A DNA stretch of 52,301 bases, taken from Haloferax gibbonsii ATCC 33959. GTDB taxonomy: Archaea > Halobacteriota > Halobacteria > Halobacteriales > Haloferacaceae. The notes beneath the pieces are model-generated. The model was not told the origin of the DNA and made no database searches. It was given only the letters and a program-made list of their open reading frames with translations. The stretch's first letter is position 1, and every line of letters begins with the position of its first letter. Location: the NCBI RefSeq assembly GCF_000336775.1, contig NZ_AOLJ01000003.1, forward strand, positions 73,956 through 126,256, written 5' to 3'. Shown here piece after piece: positions 7,623-15,868 of the stretch. A program made the translations under genes and the position numbers.

Positions 7623-9200
7623 TCAGGACTCGTCGAACGGCGACCGGGCGTGTTCGGGCACGTTCTCGGGGCGGGCGATGAGGTTCTCCCGGCCGAGGTT
7701 TATCTTGGCGACGCTGCCCTCGTCGGCCATCCGCGAGAGGACGCGGCTCACTTTCGACTTCGACCAGCCCGTTCCCTCGACGACCTTCGACTGCCGGAGT
7801 TGACCGCCGTTGTCGTCGAGGAGTTTGAGAATGCGCGTCTCGTCGTCGAGGAGTTCCTCCGGGCCGGGATAGGCGTCGGCGGTCGGCTCCGGGCGAACCG
7901 GGCCGTCGCTCCCGCCCGTTTGGACTGCGTCCGCCGCCGCCCCGTCGCGCCGGCCGCCGGTGCGGTCGGTCGCGCGCGAGCGAACGTCCGACAGCAGCGC
8001 CCGCACGTCGCTTCCGCGGACTCGCGCGCCGACGGCGACCAGGACGACCGCGACGGCCGCGACCGCGAGGACGAGTAGCCAGCCGTCGCCGCCGAGCCCC
8101 AGCGACCCGACGACCGACCCCGGCGCGGCGTTCGGGTCCGACCCCGCTTCGACCTCCGCGCCGTCTCCGCGCCCGTCGCCGTCGGTGTCGCCGCGGTTCG
8201 GGTCGGTCCCGAGGACGTTGACCTCGCGGCCGTCGTCGAGACCGTCGCCGTCGGTGTCGGCCTCGGTCGGGTTCGTCTCGTATCGGTTGACTTCGGGGCC
8301 GTCTTCGAGTCCGTCGCCGTCGGTGTCGGCGGCGGTCGGGTCCGTCTCGTGGACGTTGACCTCGGGCCCGTCTTCGAGGCCGTCGCCGTCGGTGTCGGCC
8401 TCGGTCGGATTCGTCTCGTAATCGTTGACTTCCGCGCCGTCGTCGAGTCCGTCGCCGTCGGTGTCGGCGGTCGTCGGGTCCGTGCCGTGGGTCGTCACTT
8501 CCGCGCCGTCGTCGAGGCCGTCGCCGTCGGTGTCGGTTTCGGTCGGATTGCTCCCCTGCTCGTTGACCTCGACGCCGTCGCTGAGTTCGTCCCCGTCGGT
8601 GTCCGTGTTCGTCGGGTCGGTCTCGTAGCGGTTCACCTCCTCGCCGTCGGGCACGCCGTCGGTATCGGTGTCGGCGACGAGCACGTCCGTACCGCGGTCG
8701 AGTTCGTCCCGGTTGCCGAGGCCGTCGCCGTCGGCGTCCCCGGCCGGCGCGAGCACCGTGATGCCGTGGCTCGCCTGCGCGACCGGCTCGCCGCCCCCGC
8801 CGGGTCTGACGACGGCGGTCAAAGTTCGGTCGCCGGTCGCGTTCACCGGCCACGTCGTGAAGCCGAACTCGACGCGCCGCTCGTCGCTCGCGTTCGCCCC
8901 CGCGCTCCCGAGCGGTTCGCACGCCAACAGCATCGTCGAGCCGTCGTCGAGGTCGGTCTGTAGGCAGACCTCGTAGTCGTCGCTGTCGGATGCGACGGCC
9001 ACCGAAACCGTCGACGGCTGCCACGAGGCGACGTACGTCCGGCCGTTCTCGGTCGCGACGACGCCCGCGCCGGCGTGGTCGACCGCACCCACCTCGACGC
9101 CGTCCGCCGCGGCGACGGCGACCGGTGAGAGGCCTGCCGCGACGACGAGCAACGTCGCGACGAGCGCCCACCCGACCCGCGAGACGCGTTTGACTGGCAT
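7623..9200 (-). CDS. Membrane-tethered winged-helix protein with external thrombospondin-type-3 (Ca-binding) repeats
   Basis: 525 residues. Signal peptide/anchor (WALVATLLVVAAGLSPVAVA, residues 11-30); an external beta domain with two Cys (C79, C94; about 33-150); seven to eight 23-residue repeats of the form DTDGDGLxDGxEVNxxETDPT (about 155-355), which are thrombospondin type 3 repeats whose Asp/Asn ladder binds Ca2+; a membrane helix (WLLVLAVAAVAVVLVAVGA, 374-392); then a cytoplasmic basic linker and a winged-helix domain (about 445-515, ILKLLDDNGGQLRQSKVVE, SKSKVSRVLSRMADEG). The plan is a one-component transmembrane regulator: outside sensor, inside DNA-binding domain. The downstream neighbour is another DNA-binding regulator (6725-7498) but on its own promoter. 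Ligand and target genes are unknown. Confidence 0.85.
   Translation of the reverse strand: MPVKRVSRVGWALVATLLVVAAGLSPVAVAAADGVEVGAVDHAGAGVVATENGRTYVASWQPSTVSVAVASDSDDYEVCLQTDLDDGSTMLLACEPLGSAGANASDERRVEFGFTTWPVNATGDRTLTAVVRPGGGGEPVAQASHGITVLAPAGDADGDGLGNRDELDRGTDVLVADTDTDGVPDGEEVNRYETDPTNTDTDGDELSDGVEVNEQGSNPTETDTDGDGLDDGAEVTTHGTDPTTADTDGDGLDDGAEVNDYETNPTEADTDGDGLEDGPEVNVHETDPTAADTDGDGLEDGPEVNRYETNPTEADTDGDGLDDGREVNVLGTDPNRGDTDGDGRGDGAEVEAGSDPNAAPGSVVGSLGLGGDGWLLVLAVAAVAVVLVAVGARVRGSDVRALLSDVRSRATDRTGGRRDGAAADAVQTGGSDGPVRPEPTADAYPGPEELLDDETRILKLLDDNGGQLRQSKVVEGTGWSKSKVSRVLSRMADEGSVAKINLGRENLIARPENVPEHARSPFDES
8136..8675 (-). repeat. 69-bp in-frame tandem repeats encoding TSP3 units
   Basis: The DNA repeats with a 69-base period, each unit keeping the core GTCGCCGTCGGTGTCGG (plus strand), equal to the DTDGDG codons. 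All repeats stay in frame, so unit number can change by recombination without breaking the gene. Neighbouring units are nearly identical at DNA level in the middle of the array and diverge at the edges. Confidence 0.9.
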
Positions 9201-9643
9201 GTGTTCGTTCCTTATCTGTCGACTCTGCTAGTGTATAATGTTTTGTTTATCTGTTCATTGGGTATTTTTGCAACTCTTTTGAAAGTCAATTTGCCGAGAA
9301 TGTTCCCAAATAGTGAATTATGTGCCGGTCGTCGCGGTGCGGACGCGGCGTCGGTCTCGGCCGTCGTCGCTGAGATTCACGGGCGCGTCTCTCGCCTCTC
9401 GACGGGCCTCGGTCGCCGCTTGTCGCCGCTCGCACTCGCGCCTTGTCGTCTCTCGCCCGGTCGCCCCTCTGACGTGAGGTAACCGACGTACAGAACCGCT
9501 TTCGTCGGCGCTCGCCGCGCCGGAAAACGTTCCGTTAATCCGACTGAAACGGTCGAAACGGTCAGGCGAAACGGTTGCTCGGGAGAGAACGGTCGGGACG
9601 ACTCTTCCCCATTATCATCCGCCGAGCGATACTGCTGACTGCG
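9201..9643. other. Intergenic, AT-rich promoter-like stretch, no gene recognised
   Basis: About 440 bases between divergent genes. Bases 9225-9330 are markedly AT-rich for this genome and contain TATA-like TGTATAATG and TTGTTTATC, which on the minus strand could serve the TSP3 regulator. The rest (9330-9640) is GC-rich with no convincing reading frame; a short open frame from 9201 overlaps the promoter stretch and turns Arg/Ser-rich, so I do not call it. Confidence 0.5.
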
Positions 9644-10015
9644 ATGCGCGAAACCCTCACTCGACGGCAGTTCGGTGCCGGAGTCGCCGCGGCGACCGTC
9701 GCCCTCGCCGGCTGTACGGACACGGGCGGGAGCGGCGGCCCGGTGAACGGGACGAACGGTACGGACGCCGAACCCGCGGTCGGCGGCACCGAGACGACCG
9801 CAGAGACCGGTGGTGTCGAAGCGACAACCGAAGACGAGACCACGACGGAAGAAACGACGATGGAAACCACCGAGACGACGACGATGGAGACGACCGACTC
9901 GTCGCTCGACAACTCGACGACGGCGAACGAGACGGCCGAAAACGAGACCACGGCGAACGAGACATCGACGAACGAGACGACCGAAAACGAAACGACGACC
10001 GACGACTCGGCGTGA
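9644..10015 (+). CDS. Small Tat lipoprotein, Thr/Glu/Asn-rich
   Basis: 123 residues. The N-terminus carries a twin-arginine motif and lipobox (TRRQFGAGVAAATVALAGC, RR at 7-8, lipid-modified Cys24). The mature part is almost wholly low complexity: Gly/Thr, then runs of TTE and at least eight N-x-T sequons (NGT, NST, NET), so it is probably heavily N-glycosylated on the cell surface. ATG at 9644 was chosen because it places RR seven residues in. No fold or function can be assigned; it may act as an extended spacer or surface coat. It is flanked by gene-poor DNA and is not obviously in an operon. Confidence 0.75.
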   Translation: MRETLTRRQFGAGVAAATVALAGCTDTGGSGGPVNGTNGTDAEPAVGGTETTAETGGVEATTEDETTTEETTMETTETTTMETTDSSLDNSTTANETAENETTANETSTNETTENETTTDDSA

Positions 10016-10225
10016 CGGCCGCGGTCGACCCGATGACCCGCTGACGCCCGCGTCGCGACCGAGGCACGGCACGCTCGACTGGTACACCCGACTGCTCGTG
10101 CCCGCACCGGCGCTCACCCTCTCCAGCCCTCCACGGCACACTCGGACCCGGTCCCCCCGCGGGACATCCGAATCCCCCTGACGCACCCCCCAAACTCGGT
10201 CCCCCTGACGCAGCCCTTCGCCCGT

Positions 10226-10282
10226 GCCCTCCAGCACGCCTTCACCGCGCCCTCCAGCACGCCTTCACCGCGCCCTCCAGCG
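10226..10282. repeat. 23-bp tandem repeat, about 2.5 copies
   Basis: The unit GCCCTCCAGCACGCCTTCAC plus CGC is repeated twice perfectly (10226-10248, 10249-10271) and begins a third time. It lies in the 370-base gap between the lipoprotein and methyltransferase genes. The same gap holds two copies of TCCCCCTGACGCA (about 10173 and 10200). I see no gene in the gap. Confidence 0.8.
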
Positions 10283-10388
10283 CACCCAACCCAGTCGGAG
10301 TCACCCGATTTTCGGAACGTCCCTCACACGTCGTACACGGCGGCGCGCACTCCGCGGAACATTTACCCGCCCGTTCGCTACTCGGGGT

Positions 10389-11006
10389 ATGGACGCAGAC
10401 GACAACCACCGCGGATGGGCCGAGCGCTCCGGCGACTTCTCGCCGGAGTACTACGCCCAAATCGGCCCGAACGAGGTCAGCGAGACGCTCGCGACCGTGT
10501 TCGAGCACTACGCGGCGGAAGACGCGTCGGTTCTCGAACTCGGCTGTAGTTCCGGTCGCCACCTCGCACACCTCCGCGACCGCGGCTACGAGGACCTCAC
10601 CGGCATCGACATCAACGACGACTCCTTCGAGGTGATGGCCGAGTACTTCCCCGAACTCGTCGACACCGGCACGTTCCTCACCGGCGCAATCGAGGACCTG
10701 CTCCCCGACTTCCCCGACGACAAGTTCGACGTTATCTACTCCGTCGAGACGCTCCAGCACGTCCACCCCGACGACACGTGGGTGTTCGAGGAAATCGCCC
10801 GCGTCTCGTCGGACCTCGTGATAACCGCCGAGAACGAGGGTAACGGACCGACTCGCGGACGCTCCGGCTCGGAGGTGAGCTACGTCAACGACGACTTCCC
10901 GCTGTATCACCGCAACTGGAAAGACGAGTTCTCCGACCTCGGCCTCGCGCAGCTCCTCTGCGAACCGGGCAAGCGCGACACGGTTCGCGTCTTTCGGGTT
11001 CTCTAA
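10389..11006 (+). CDS. Class I SAM-dependent methyltransferase
   Basis: 205 residues with a Rossmann methyltransferase fold: motif I VLELGCSSGRHLAHL (about residues 45-59), motif II acidic residue in LTGIDIND, motif III/IV FDVIYSVETLQHVHPDD, typical of the Methyltransf_11/25 families. Substrate cannot be read from sequence. ATG at 10389 gives a charged, hydrophilic N-terminus (MDADDNHRGWAERSGDF); longer in-frame extensions would run through the tandem repeats and read as Arg/Pro-rich noise. Stands alone on the plus strand, followed by a tiny gene at 11124. Confidence 0.88.
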   Translation: MDADDNHRGWAERSGDFSPEYYAQIGPNEVSETLATVFEHYAAEDASVLELGCSSGRHLAHLRDRGYEDLTGIDINDDSFEVMAEYFPELVDTGTFLTGAIEDLLPDFPDDKFDVIYSVETLQHVHPDDTWVFEEIARVSSDLVITAENEGNGPTRGRSGSEVSYVNDDFPLYHRNWKDEFSDLGLAQLLCEPGKRDTVRVFRVL

Positions 11007-11123
11007 CACTGTCGCCGTCGCCCCCGTCTCAGCGGCCGATACCGCGCCATCGACAGCCCTCCTCTCGCTCTTGTCGCACTCACAAATTGTTTCAATGAAG
11101 CCGGCGAACTGAGCGTGCTGACC

Positions 11124-11285
11124 ATGTACACGATGTCCAGCGACGACTTCAGCGTTCACCTGCGCGACTGCGACGAGGCCGGCTCCGGGATTCCAATCAC
11201 CAGCCTCCCGGACGAAGTCACCTCTCTGGACGACCTGCCGTGTTCCTGCTGGGACGAGTTCGACTCGTTCGACGAACTCGAGTGA
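11124..11285 (+). CDS. Small acidic Cys-containing protein, 53 residues
   Basis: An ATG at 11124 opens 53 codons ending TGA at 11283-11285. The peptide begins MYTMSSDDFSVHLRDCDEAG and ends with PCSCWDEFDSFDELE; it has three Cys (16, 40, 42), a CxC pair and net strong negative charge, all with haloarchaeal codon use. A TATA-like ACAAATTG lies about 40 bases ahead. Haloarchaea have many tiny acidic Cys proteins with metal-binding or regulatory roles, but this one lacks the usual pair of CPxCG motifs. A second ATG at codon 4 is possible. Function unknown. Confidence 0.55.
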   Translation: MYTMSSDDFSVHLRDCDEAGSGIPITSLPDEVTSLDDLPCSCWDEFDSFDELE

Positions 11286-11381
11286 CGGCCGGGGCGCGAG
11301 GGCATCGTTCGGTCGTGGTTTCGGACGCCGACGCACCGCGCGCTCGGCGGGGCTCGTTTTGACGGCGACGGTTCCTGTGAG

Positions 11382-12548
11382 TCACGAGTCCGGCGAGAGC
11401 GCCCAGAGCGTCCCCTCGACCGTCTGTGCAAACGCCTGCGTCCCGGCCGCGCCGAGGAGATAGCCGTCCGCCGAGAGCGTCGTCTCGAACGGGTGGAAAA
11501 ACGACGCGCCGCGAGACCACCGAATCCGGCCCGCGCGGGTCCCGACGACGAACGCCTCGTCGGTCGAGGCGGTTCGCTCGACCGGGCTGTCGAAGCGGAC
11601 TTCGTACCGCTCCGAGCCGTCCCGAACCGCGAGTTCGTACAGCGTCCCGAAGGTGTCCGACGGCGGTTCGTCCGTCCCCTCGGCGACCAGAACCGTCGAG
11701 CCCCGCTCGTGGACGCCGACCACCTGCGCGCCGGCCCCGAACGAGGTGCGCCACCGGAGCGACCCGTCGGCCGCGTCGAGCATGGCGATGTCGCCGCCGC
11801 CACCGGCGTAGACGCTATCGCCGGCCGGAATCGGCCCCACGTCGGCCCAGCCCCAGCGGTCCGGTCGCCACGCCCACCGGAGGCTCCCGTCCTCGGGGGC
11901 CATCGCGAAGACGCCCTCGTCGTCGCCGTAGTAGACCGCTCGCTCGTCGGCGAACAGTTGGTCCTGCGGGGCGACGACGACGGTGAAGCCGACGCCGTCG
12001 ACCGCCGATTGTTCCCAGCGGACCGCGCCGTCGTCGGTCGCAAGCGCCGCGAGCGTCCCGTTCGCCGCGTAGAGAGTGTCGCCCGCGATGGCCATCGCAG
12101 AGCCGATGTTCCCGACGGTCTGGGACCACCGTTGATTCCCGTCCGCGGCGTCGAACGCGTAGATTCGCCCGCGGCCCGACCCGAGTCGCTCGCCCGCGTA
12201 CACCGACCCGCCGTCGGCGAGCAAGCCCGTCGGCCGGCCGAAATCGATGTCCCACAGGCGCTCGCCGCTCTCTCGGTCGAACGCGACGACTCGCCCCTCG
12301 TCGATGTCGCCGTCCCGATGGCCGATGACGGCGACGACCCCGTCGGTGGTTGCCGGCGGCGAGAGGACGCTCGGTTCGGGCACGGAGGCGGACCAGTCCG
12401 TCCCGTCGGGCGACCGGAACTGTCGGAGCGACGAACAGCCGGCGAGTCCACTTGCGAGGGCGGTGCCAGCGGCGGCGAGAAACGCGCGACGCGACGAGGA
12501 GCCGGAATCGGAGGAAACACGAGATGGAGGTGACGAAGGCGAGGGCAT
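11382..12548 (-). CDS. Tat lipoprotein with PQQ-like beta-propeller
   Basis: 388 residues. The N-terminus has a Ser/Pro-rich lead, a twin arginine (R20-R21, SSRRAFLAAAGTALASGLAGC with lipobox Cys38; quoted here in part as RRAFLAAAGTALASGLAGC). The mature part shows repeated PQQ/YWTD-type blades (GRVVAFDRESGERLWDI, GRIYAFDAADGNQRWSQ, GVFAMAPEDGSLRWAW, DIAMLDAADGSLRWRT, TLYELAVRDGSERYEV), i.e. a seven- or eight-blade propeller like BamB or haloarchaeal PQQ-repeat proteins. No residues for PQQ cofactor binding are evident, so it is likely a scaffold or sensor on the cell surface rather than a dehydrogenase. Transcribed alone. Confidence 0.88.
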   Translation of the reverse strand: MPSPSSPPSRVSSDSGSSSRRAFLAAAGTALASGLAGCSSLRQFRSPDGTDWSASVPEPSVLSPPATTDGVVAVIGHRDGDIDEGRVVAFDRESGERLWDIDFGRPTGLLADGGSVYAGERLGSGRGRIYAFDAADGNQRWSQTVGNIGSAMAIAGDTLYAANGTLAALATDDGAVRWEQSAVDGVGFTVVVAPQDQLFADERAVYYGDDEGVFAMAPEDGSLRWAWRPDRWGWADVGPIPAGDSVYAGGGGDIAMLDAADGSLRWRTSFGAGAQVVGVHERGSTVLVAEGTDEPPSDTFGTLYELAVRDGSERYEVRFDSPVERTASTDEAFVVGTRAGRIRWSRGASFFHPFETTLSADGYLLGAAGTQAFAQTVEGTLWALSPDS

Positions 12549-12738
12549 ACGTCGGCTTCTCGCAGGTCGCCGATAGGTATTGTGGGTCGGCTGATGGGGC
12601 GACGACAGGGCAGCATCCCGGCGATGCGTCTCTACAACTGGCCGAGGTCGAGCGACTCCACCGCTTCGATAACTTCTGTGGTGATTGTGTAATCTCCTCT
12701 CTGAGCATCTGAATGCGCTTATTTCCGGATTTTACAAT

Positions 12739-12760
12739 CCATATATCATATAATATATGG
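12739..12760. promoter_or_regulatory. AT-rich palindrome in the kinase promoter region
   Basis: Arms CCATATAT and ATATATGG flank a 6-base centre; the full 22 bases are palindromic except one pair. It sits in an unusually AT-rich block (about 12715-12802) that ends at the kinase's GTG start; TATA-like TAGTATTATAAC at about 12783-12794 is probably the core promoter. Could be an operator or a strong bent element. Confidence 0.5.
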
Positions 12761-12803
12761 AAAGCTTCTAAGTATTCAAATATAGTATTATAACTGAATA
12801 ACT

Positions 12804-14846
12804 GTGGATACTATCGCATCCCCTCCGGTGCTTGTCCTCCTCTTGGCGGGGGCGATGTCTATCGGTATCGCAAGTATCGGGTGGAAGTTCCGCAGTGAGT
12901 TTATCGGGAAGTGGTTCATCGGCATGACGCTGAGCGCCGGGTTGTGGTCGCTGTTCGAAGCCGCATTTCTCCTCTCTCACTCACGTCCCATGTTGACCGC
13001 CTGGTACACTCTCATCTGGATAGCCTACGAGTTCACGATTTTCTTTACGGCGTTGTTCGTCTTCGAAATCGCGGGCTACGAGCAGTGGGTCTCTCGACGA
13101 ACTGCGGTTTTGTTCGGGGTCTGGCCCGCGTTCACCATCGTCGGAGCGGTGACCAACGGACTGGGAGTACACTCGCTCATCTGGCACTCCTTCTCGGTCA
13201 CTGGTTTCGCTGGCGGCACTTTGAGAGACGTCTCCTACGGACCCTGGTTCTGGGGTGACTTGACGTATGCCCTCCTCGTAATCGGACTCCTGATATCTCT
13301 CCTCGGTATTCACGCCGTTCGAAGCAGTCAAATATACCGAAAACAGGCACTCGTTCTACTCGTGGGAATCGCCATCCCCGCCGCCGTCGAGGTGGTTTAT
13401 CTGTTGGTTCCGTTCTGGCCCACGACTCCGGTTCCGATTTCGTTCGCCGCGACTTCGGTGCTGTTCGCAATCGGGCTGTCCCGCTATCGAATCCTCGATA
13501 TCGTTCCGATTGCTCGCCACCTCGTCATCGAACGGATGGCCGACCCGGTCCTCGTGGTCGACCGACAAGACAGACTCGTCGACCTGAACCCGGCCGCGAG
13601 GGCGCTGTTCTCCACCTCGCCGTCGGTGGTTGGGTCGTCGGTGCGTGAGGCGCTCGGCTCGGAGACTGCTCGTGCGCTCTGTGACGGCCGAGAACTCCGC
13701 GTCACCGACCAACACGACGAACCGCATCACTTCGAAGTGGACACCGCCACCGTAACCGACGGACGGGGAATCGTCCGGGGGACGCTCCACATCCTTCACG
13801 ATATTACCGAGCGGCGCGTTCGCGAACGGTGGTTCCGCGCCCTCACGGAAAACGCGTCTGACCTCATCTTCGTGACCGACGCCGACGGGTCTATCAGTTA
13901 CATGAGTGACTCTGCCAGACAGACGCTGCGCGTCGGCACCGACGCGTCCGAACCGGAAACCCTCTACGACTACCTGCATCCTGCGGACTGCGACCTCGCT
14001 CGCGAGGCGTTTGAGAGGGTTCGCGAACAGCCCACGGCGGATACCACCGTCGAGCTTCGGTTCCACAGCGCGGCCCGCGGGTGGCGCGCCTTTAGCGTCC
14101 GGTGCCGGAACCTCCTCGATGATTCGGTTGTGGGGGGTGTCGTCGTGAACGCCCACGACATCGCGGAACGGAAGAAGCACGAACAGCAACTAGAGGAGTT
14201 CGCGTCGGTCGTCTCTCACGACCTCCGAAATCCGTTGAACGTTGCGAACGGGTTCCTCGACATCGTCAAAGAGTCAGCGGGCGAACCGAACCCAGAAGAT
14301 ATCGAGCGCATCGAACGGGCCCACGAGAGAATGAACGAGATAATCACGGACGTTCTCGCGGTCGCTCGGGGCAGTAAGAAGGTCGAAGCACTCGAACCGG
14401 TGTCTCTCGACACGGTGGCATCGGCGGCGTGGACGAACGTCGACACCAAGTCGGGATCGCTCGAAGTCGTGGGAGACACGTCGTTCGAGGCCGACCGGAC
14501 TCGGCTTCTTCAGTTGCTAGAGAACTTGTTCCGCAACGCCGTGGAACACGGCGGTGACGGGGTGACTGTCACCGTCGGCGCAACTGCCGATGGGTTCTAC
14601 GTCGAGGACGACGGCCCCGGCGTCCCACCCGAAACACGTCCCAGACTCTTCGAGTCCGGCTACACGACGACCACGAACGGGACCGGCTTCGGCCTCGCAA
14701 TCGTCCGCGCTGTCGCCGAAGCTCACGATTGGACGGTCGCCTACGAGGACGGCCAGACCGGTGGCGCGAGGTTCGTCGTCCGAGGCGTCCAGTCACTGCC
14801 TCGACCCGTTCGGGAGCCCAACGCGTCCTCGTCCGACGAATCGTGA
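12804..14846 (+). CDS. Sensor histidine kinase, 7TM-PAS-PAS-HisKA-HATPase
   Basis: 680 residues starting at GTG 12804 (MDTIASPPVLVLLLAGA). Seven membrane helices fill residues 1-215 (N-terminal 7TM sensor region), then two PAS domains (about 235-345 and 350-455, the second ending AHDIAERKKHEQQ), a HisKA domain with the phospho-acceptor H472 in SVVSHDLRNPLN, and a HATPase_c domain (N-box LENLFRNAVEHGG, G1 EDDGPGVPP, G2 GTGFGLAIV). Likely autophosphorylates and passes phosphate to a receiver-only or REC-PAS partner elsewhere; no response regulator is adjacent. Codon use is less GC-biased than its neighbours and the upstream DNA is AT-rich, hinting at later acquisition. Confidence 0.93.
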   Translation: MDTIASPPVLVLLLAGAMSIGIASIGWKFRSEFIGKWFIGMTLSAGLWSLFEAAFLLSHSRPMLTAWYTLIWIAYEFTIFFTALFVFEIAGYEQWVSRRTAVLFGVWPAFTIVGAVTNGLGVHSLIWHSFSVTGFAGGTLRDVSYGPWFWGDLTYALLVIGLLISLLGIHAVRSSQIYRKQALVLLVGIAIPAAVEVVYLLVPFWPTTPVPISFAATSVLFAIGLSRYRILDIVPIARHLVIERMADPVLVVDRQDRLVDLNPAARALFSTSPSVVGSSVREALGSETARALCDGRELRVTDQHDEPHHFEVDTATVTDGRGIVRGTLHILHDITERRVRERWFRALTENASDLIFVTDADGSISYMSDSARQTLRVGTDASEPETLYDYLHPADCDLAREAFERVREQPTADTTVELRFHSAARGWRAFSVRCRNLLDDSVVGGVVVNAHDIAERKKHEQQLEEFASVVSHDLRNPLNVANGFLDIVKESAGEPNPEDIERIERAHERMNEIITDVLAVARGSKKVEALEPVSLDTVASAAWTNVDTKSGSLEVVGDTSFEADRTRLLQLLENLFRNAVEHGGDGVTVTVGATADGFYVEDDGPGVPPETRPRLFESGYTTTTNGTGFGLAIVRAVAEAHDWTVAYEDGQTGGARFVVRGVQSLPRPVREPNASSSDES

Positions 14847-14883
14847 CCGCTGGTGGACTTCGAATCGGCGTGCGTACCGGTTG

Positions 14884-15672
14884 TTACAGGCGGTCGAGGT
14901 CGAGCGGCTCCGCCGCCTCCCAGTAGCGCTCGAACAGCTCGTCGGCCCACGCGAGCACTTCGGGTTCGGTCACGTCGATAGAGGCTTGGAGGATGCCGTT
15001 GTCGTCGCGGAGGAACAGGTGGACGGTCGCGTCGGCGATGGTCGCGGCCATCGGAATCGGCTCGTCGGTGATGCGGACGGCGGCCGCGTCGGCGTCGAGG
15101 AGGTCGCGGAGCTGTTCGCGCAGTTGGGAGTCGTGGGCGAGCGCGTCGATGGCGTCCGCCGAGAAGACGCCCTCGAACCGCTGGTCGCCGGCGGCGGTCC
15201 GCTCCCTGACGATGTCGAGGTTCTGCTCGTTGAACGCGTAGGAGAAGATGCGCACGTCCTCGGCCTCGCTCAGGAGGGACACCGCGCGCTTGACGGGCGC
15301 GTTCGGCCGGACCTGACTCGGCGTGGTAATCGTGGCCCCGGTGAGGTGTTCGAGGTCGAACGTGATGGCGTCGGTCGGGAGCCACTCGACGACCGGCCGG
15401 AGTTTGGCGTCGGTGTCGAGGATGTCGACGAGGCCGTCGAATCCCCGCGAGACGAGTTCGCCGGTCACCGTCGCCCGGTACGCGCCGTCCTCGCGGACGA
15501 GCCACGACCGGTCTTCGAAGTCGCTGAGAATCCGGCCCATCGTCGGCTGCGACGCCCCGGTCCGCTCGACCAACTCGCGCCGGGAGTGCGGCCGCTCGGC
15601 GAGGTATCTGAGCGCGTCGACGCGGTTCTGCGAGAGCGCGAGGAACTCTATTTCGTCCAGTGCCGACTCCAT
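14884..15672 (-). CDS. Winged-helix transcriptional regulator, FilR1-type
   Basis: 262 residues. A winged-helix domain (about 8-75; LALSQNRVDALRYLAERPHS, ELVERTGASQPTMGRILSDF) is followed by the FilR1/DUF1724-type middle domain typical of haloarchaeal and methanogen regulators (FDLEHLTGATITTPSQVRPN; DAAAVRITDEPIPMAATIAD; VHLFLRDDNGILQASI). ATG at 15672 is preferred because upstream residues are Arg-rich noise. It is divergent from the EamA transporter at 15869, with a palindrome between them (15773-15788), so it probably controls that transporter, perhaps responding to the exported metabolite. Confidence 0.85.
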   Translation of the reverse strand: MESALDEIEFLALSQNRVDALRYLAERPHSRRELVERTGASQPTMGRILSDFEDRSWLVREDGAYRATVTGELVSRGFDGLVDILDTDAKLRPVVEWLPTDAITFDLEHLTGATITTPSQVRPNAPVKRAVSLLSEAEDVRIFSYAFNEQNLDIVRERTAAGDQRFEGVFSADAIDALAHDSQLREQLRDLLDADAAAVRITDEPIPMAATIADATVHLFLRDDNGILQASIDVTEPEVLAWADELFERYWEAAEPLDLDRL

Positions 15673-15772
15673 GCGACGGGGTTGTACTCGCCTCGGTAAA
15701 CCTCTTTCGCGTCGTGAAAGAATTTCATATCCTGAATCACGCTCGCCGGCCGCGGACTTTTCTTGCCGTGAA

Positions 15773-15788
15773 TTGATTTCTGAATCAA
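15773..15788. promoter_or_regulatory. Palindrome TTGATT-TCTG-AATCAA between regulator and exporter
   Basis: A perfect 6-base inverted repeat with 4-base spacer in the AT-rich part of the divergent region, 100 bases from the FilR1 gene start and 80 bases from the transporter start. Candidate operator for the adjacent regulator. Confidence 0.45.
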
Positions 15789-15868
15789 AATATACGTGGT
15801 GAAGTCGTACGTGTATCCAAGATGCGTTCACTTCACTCTGCGTTCGGTCTCTCGGTCGGAGGTGCGGA

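Noticed and set aside
8136..8675. CRISPR-like or non-coding minisatellite
   Set aside because: The 69-base periodic units have no unique spacers and encode TSP3 repeats in frame.
9201..9482. Short plus-strand frame with a hydrophobic start
   Set aside because: It begins inside the promoter region of the divergent gene and turns to Arg/Ser noise; no ribosome-binding or family support.
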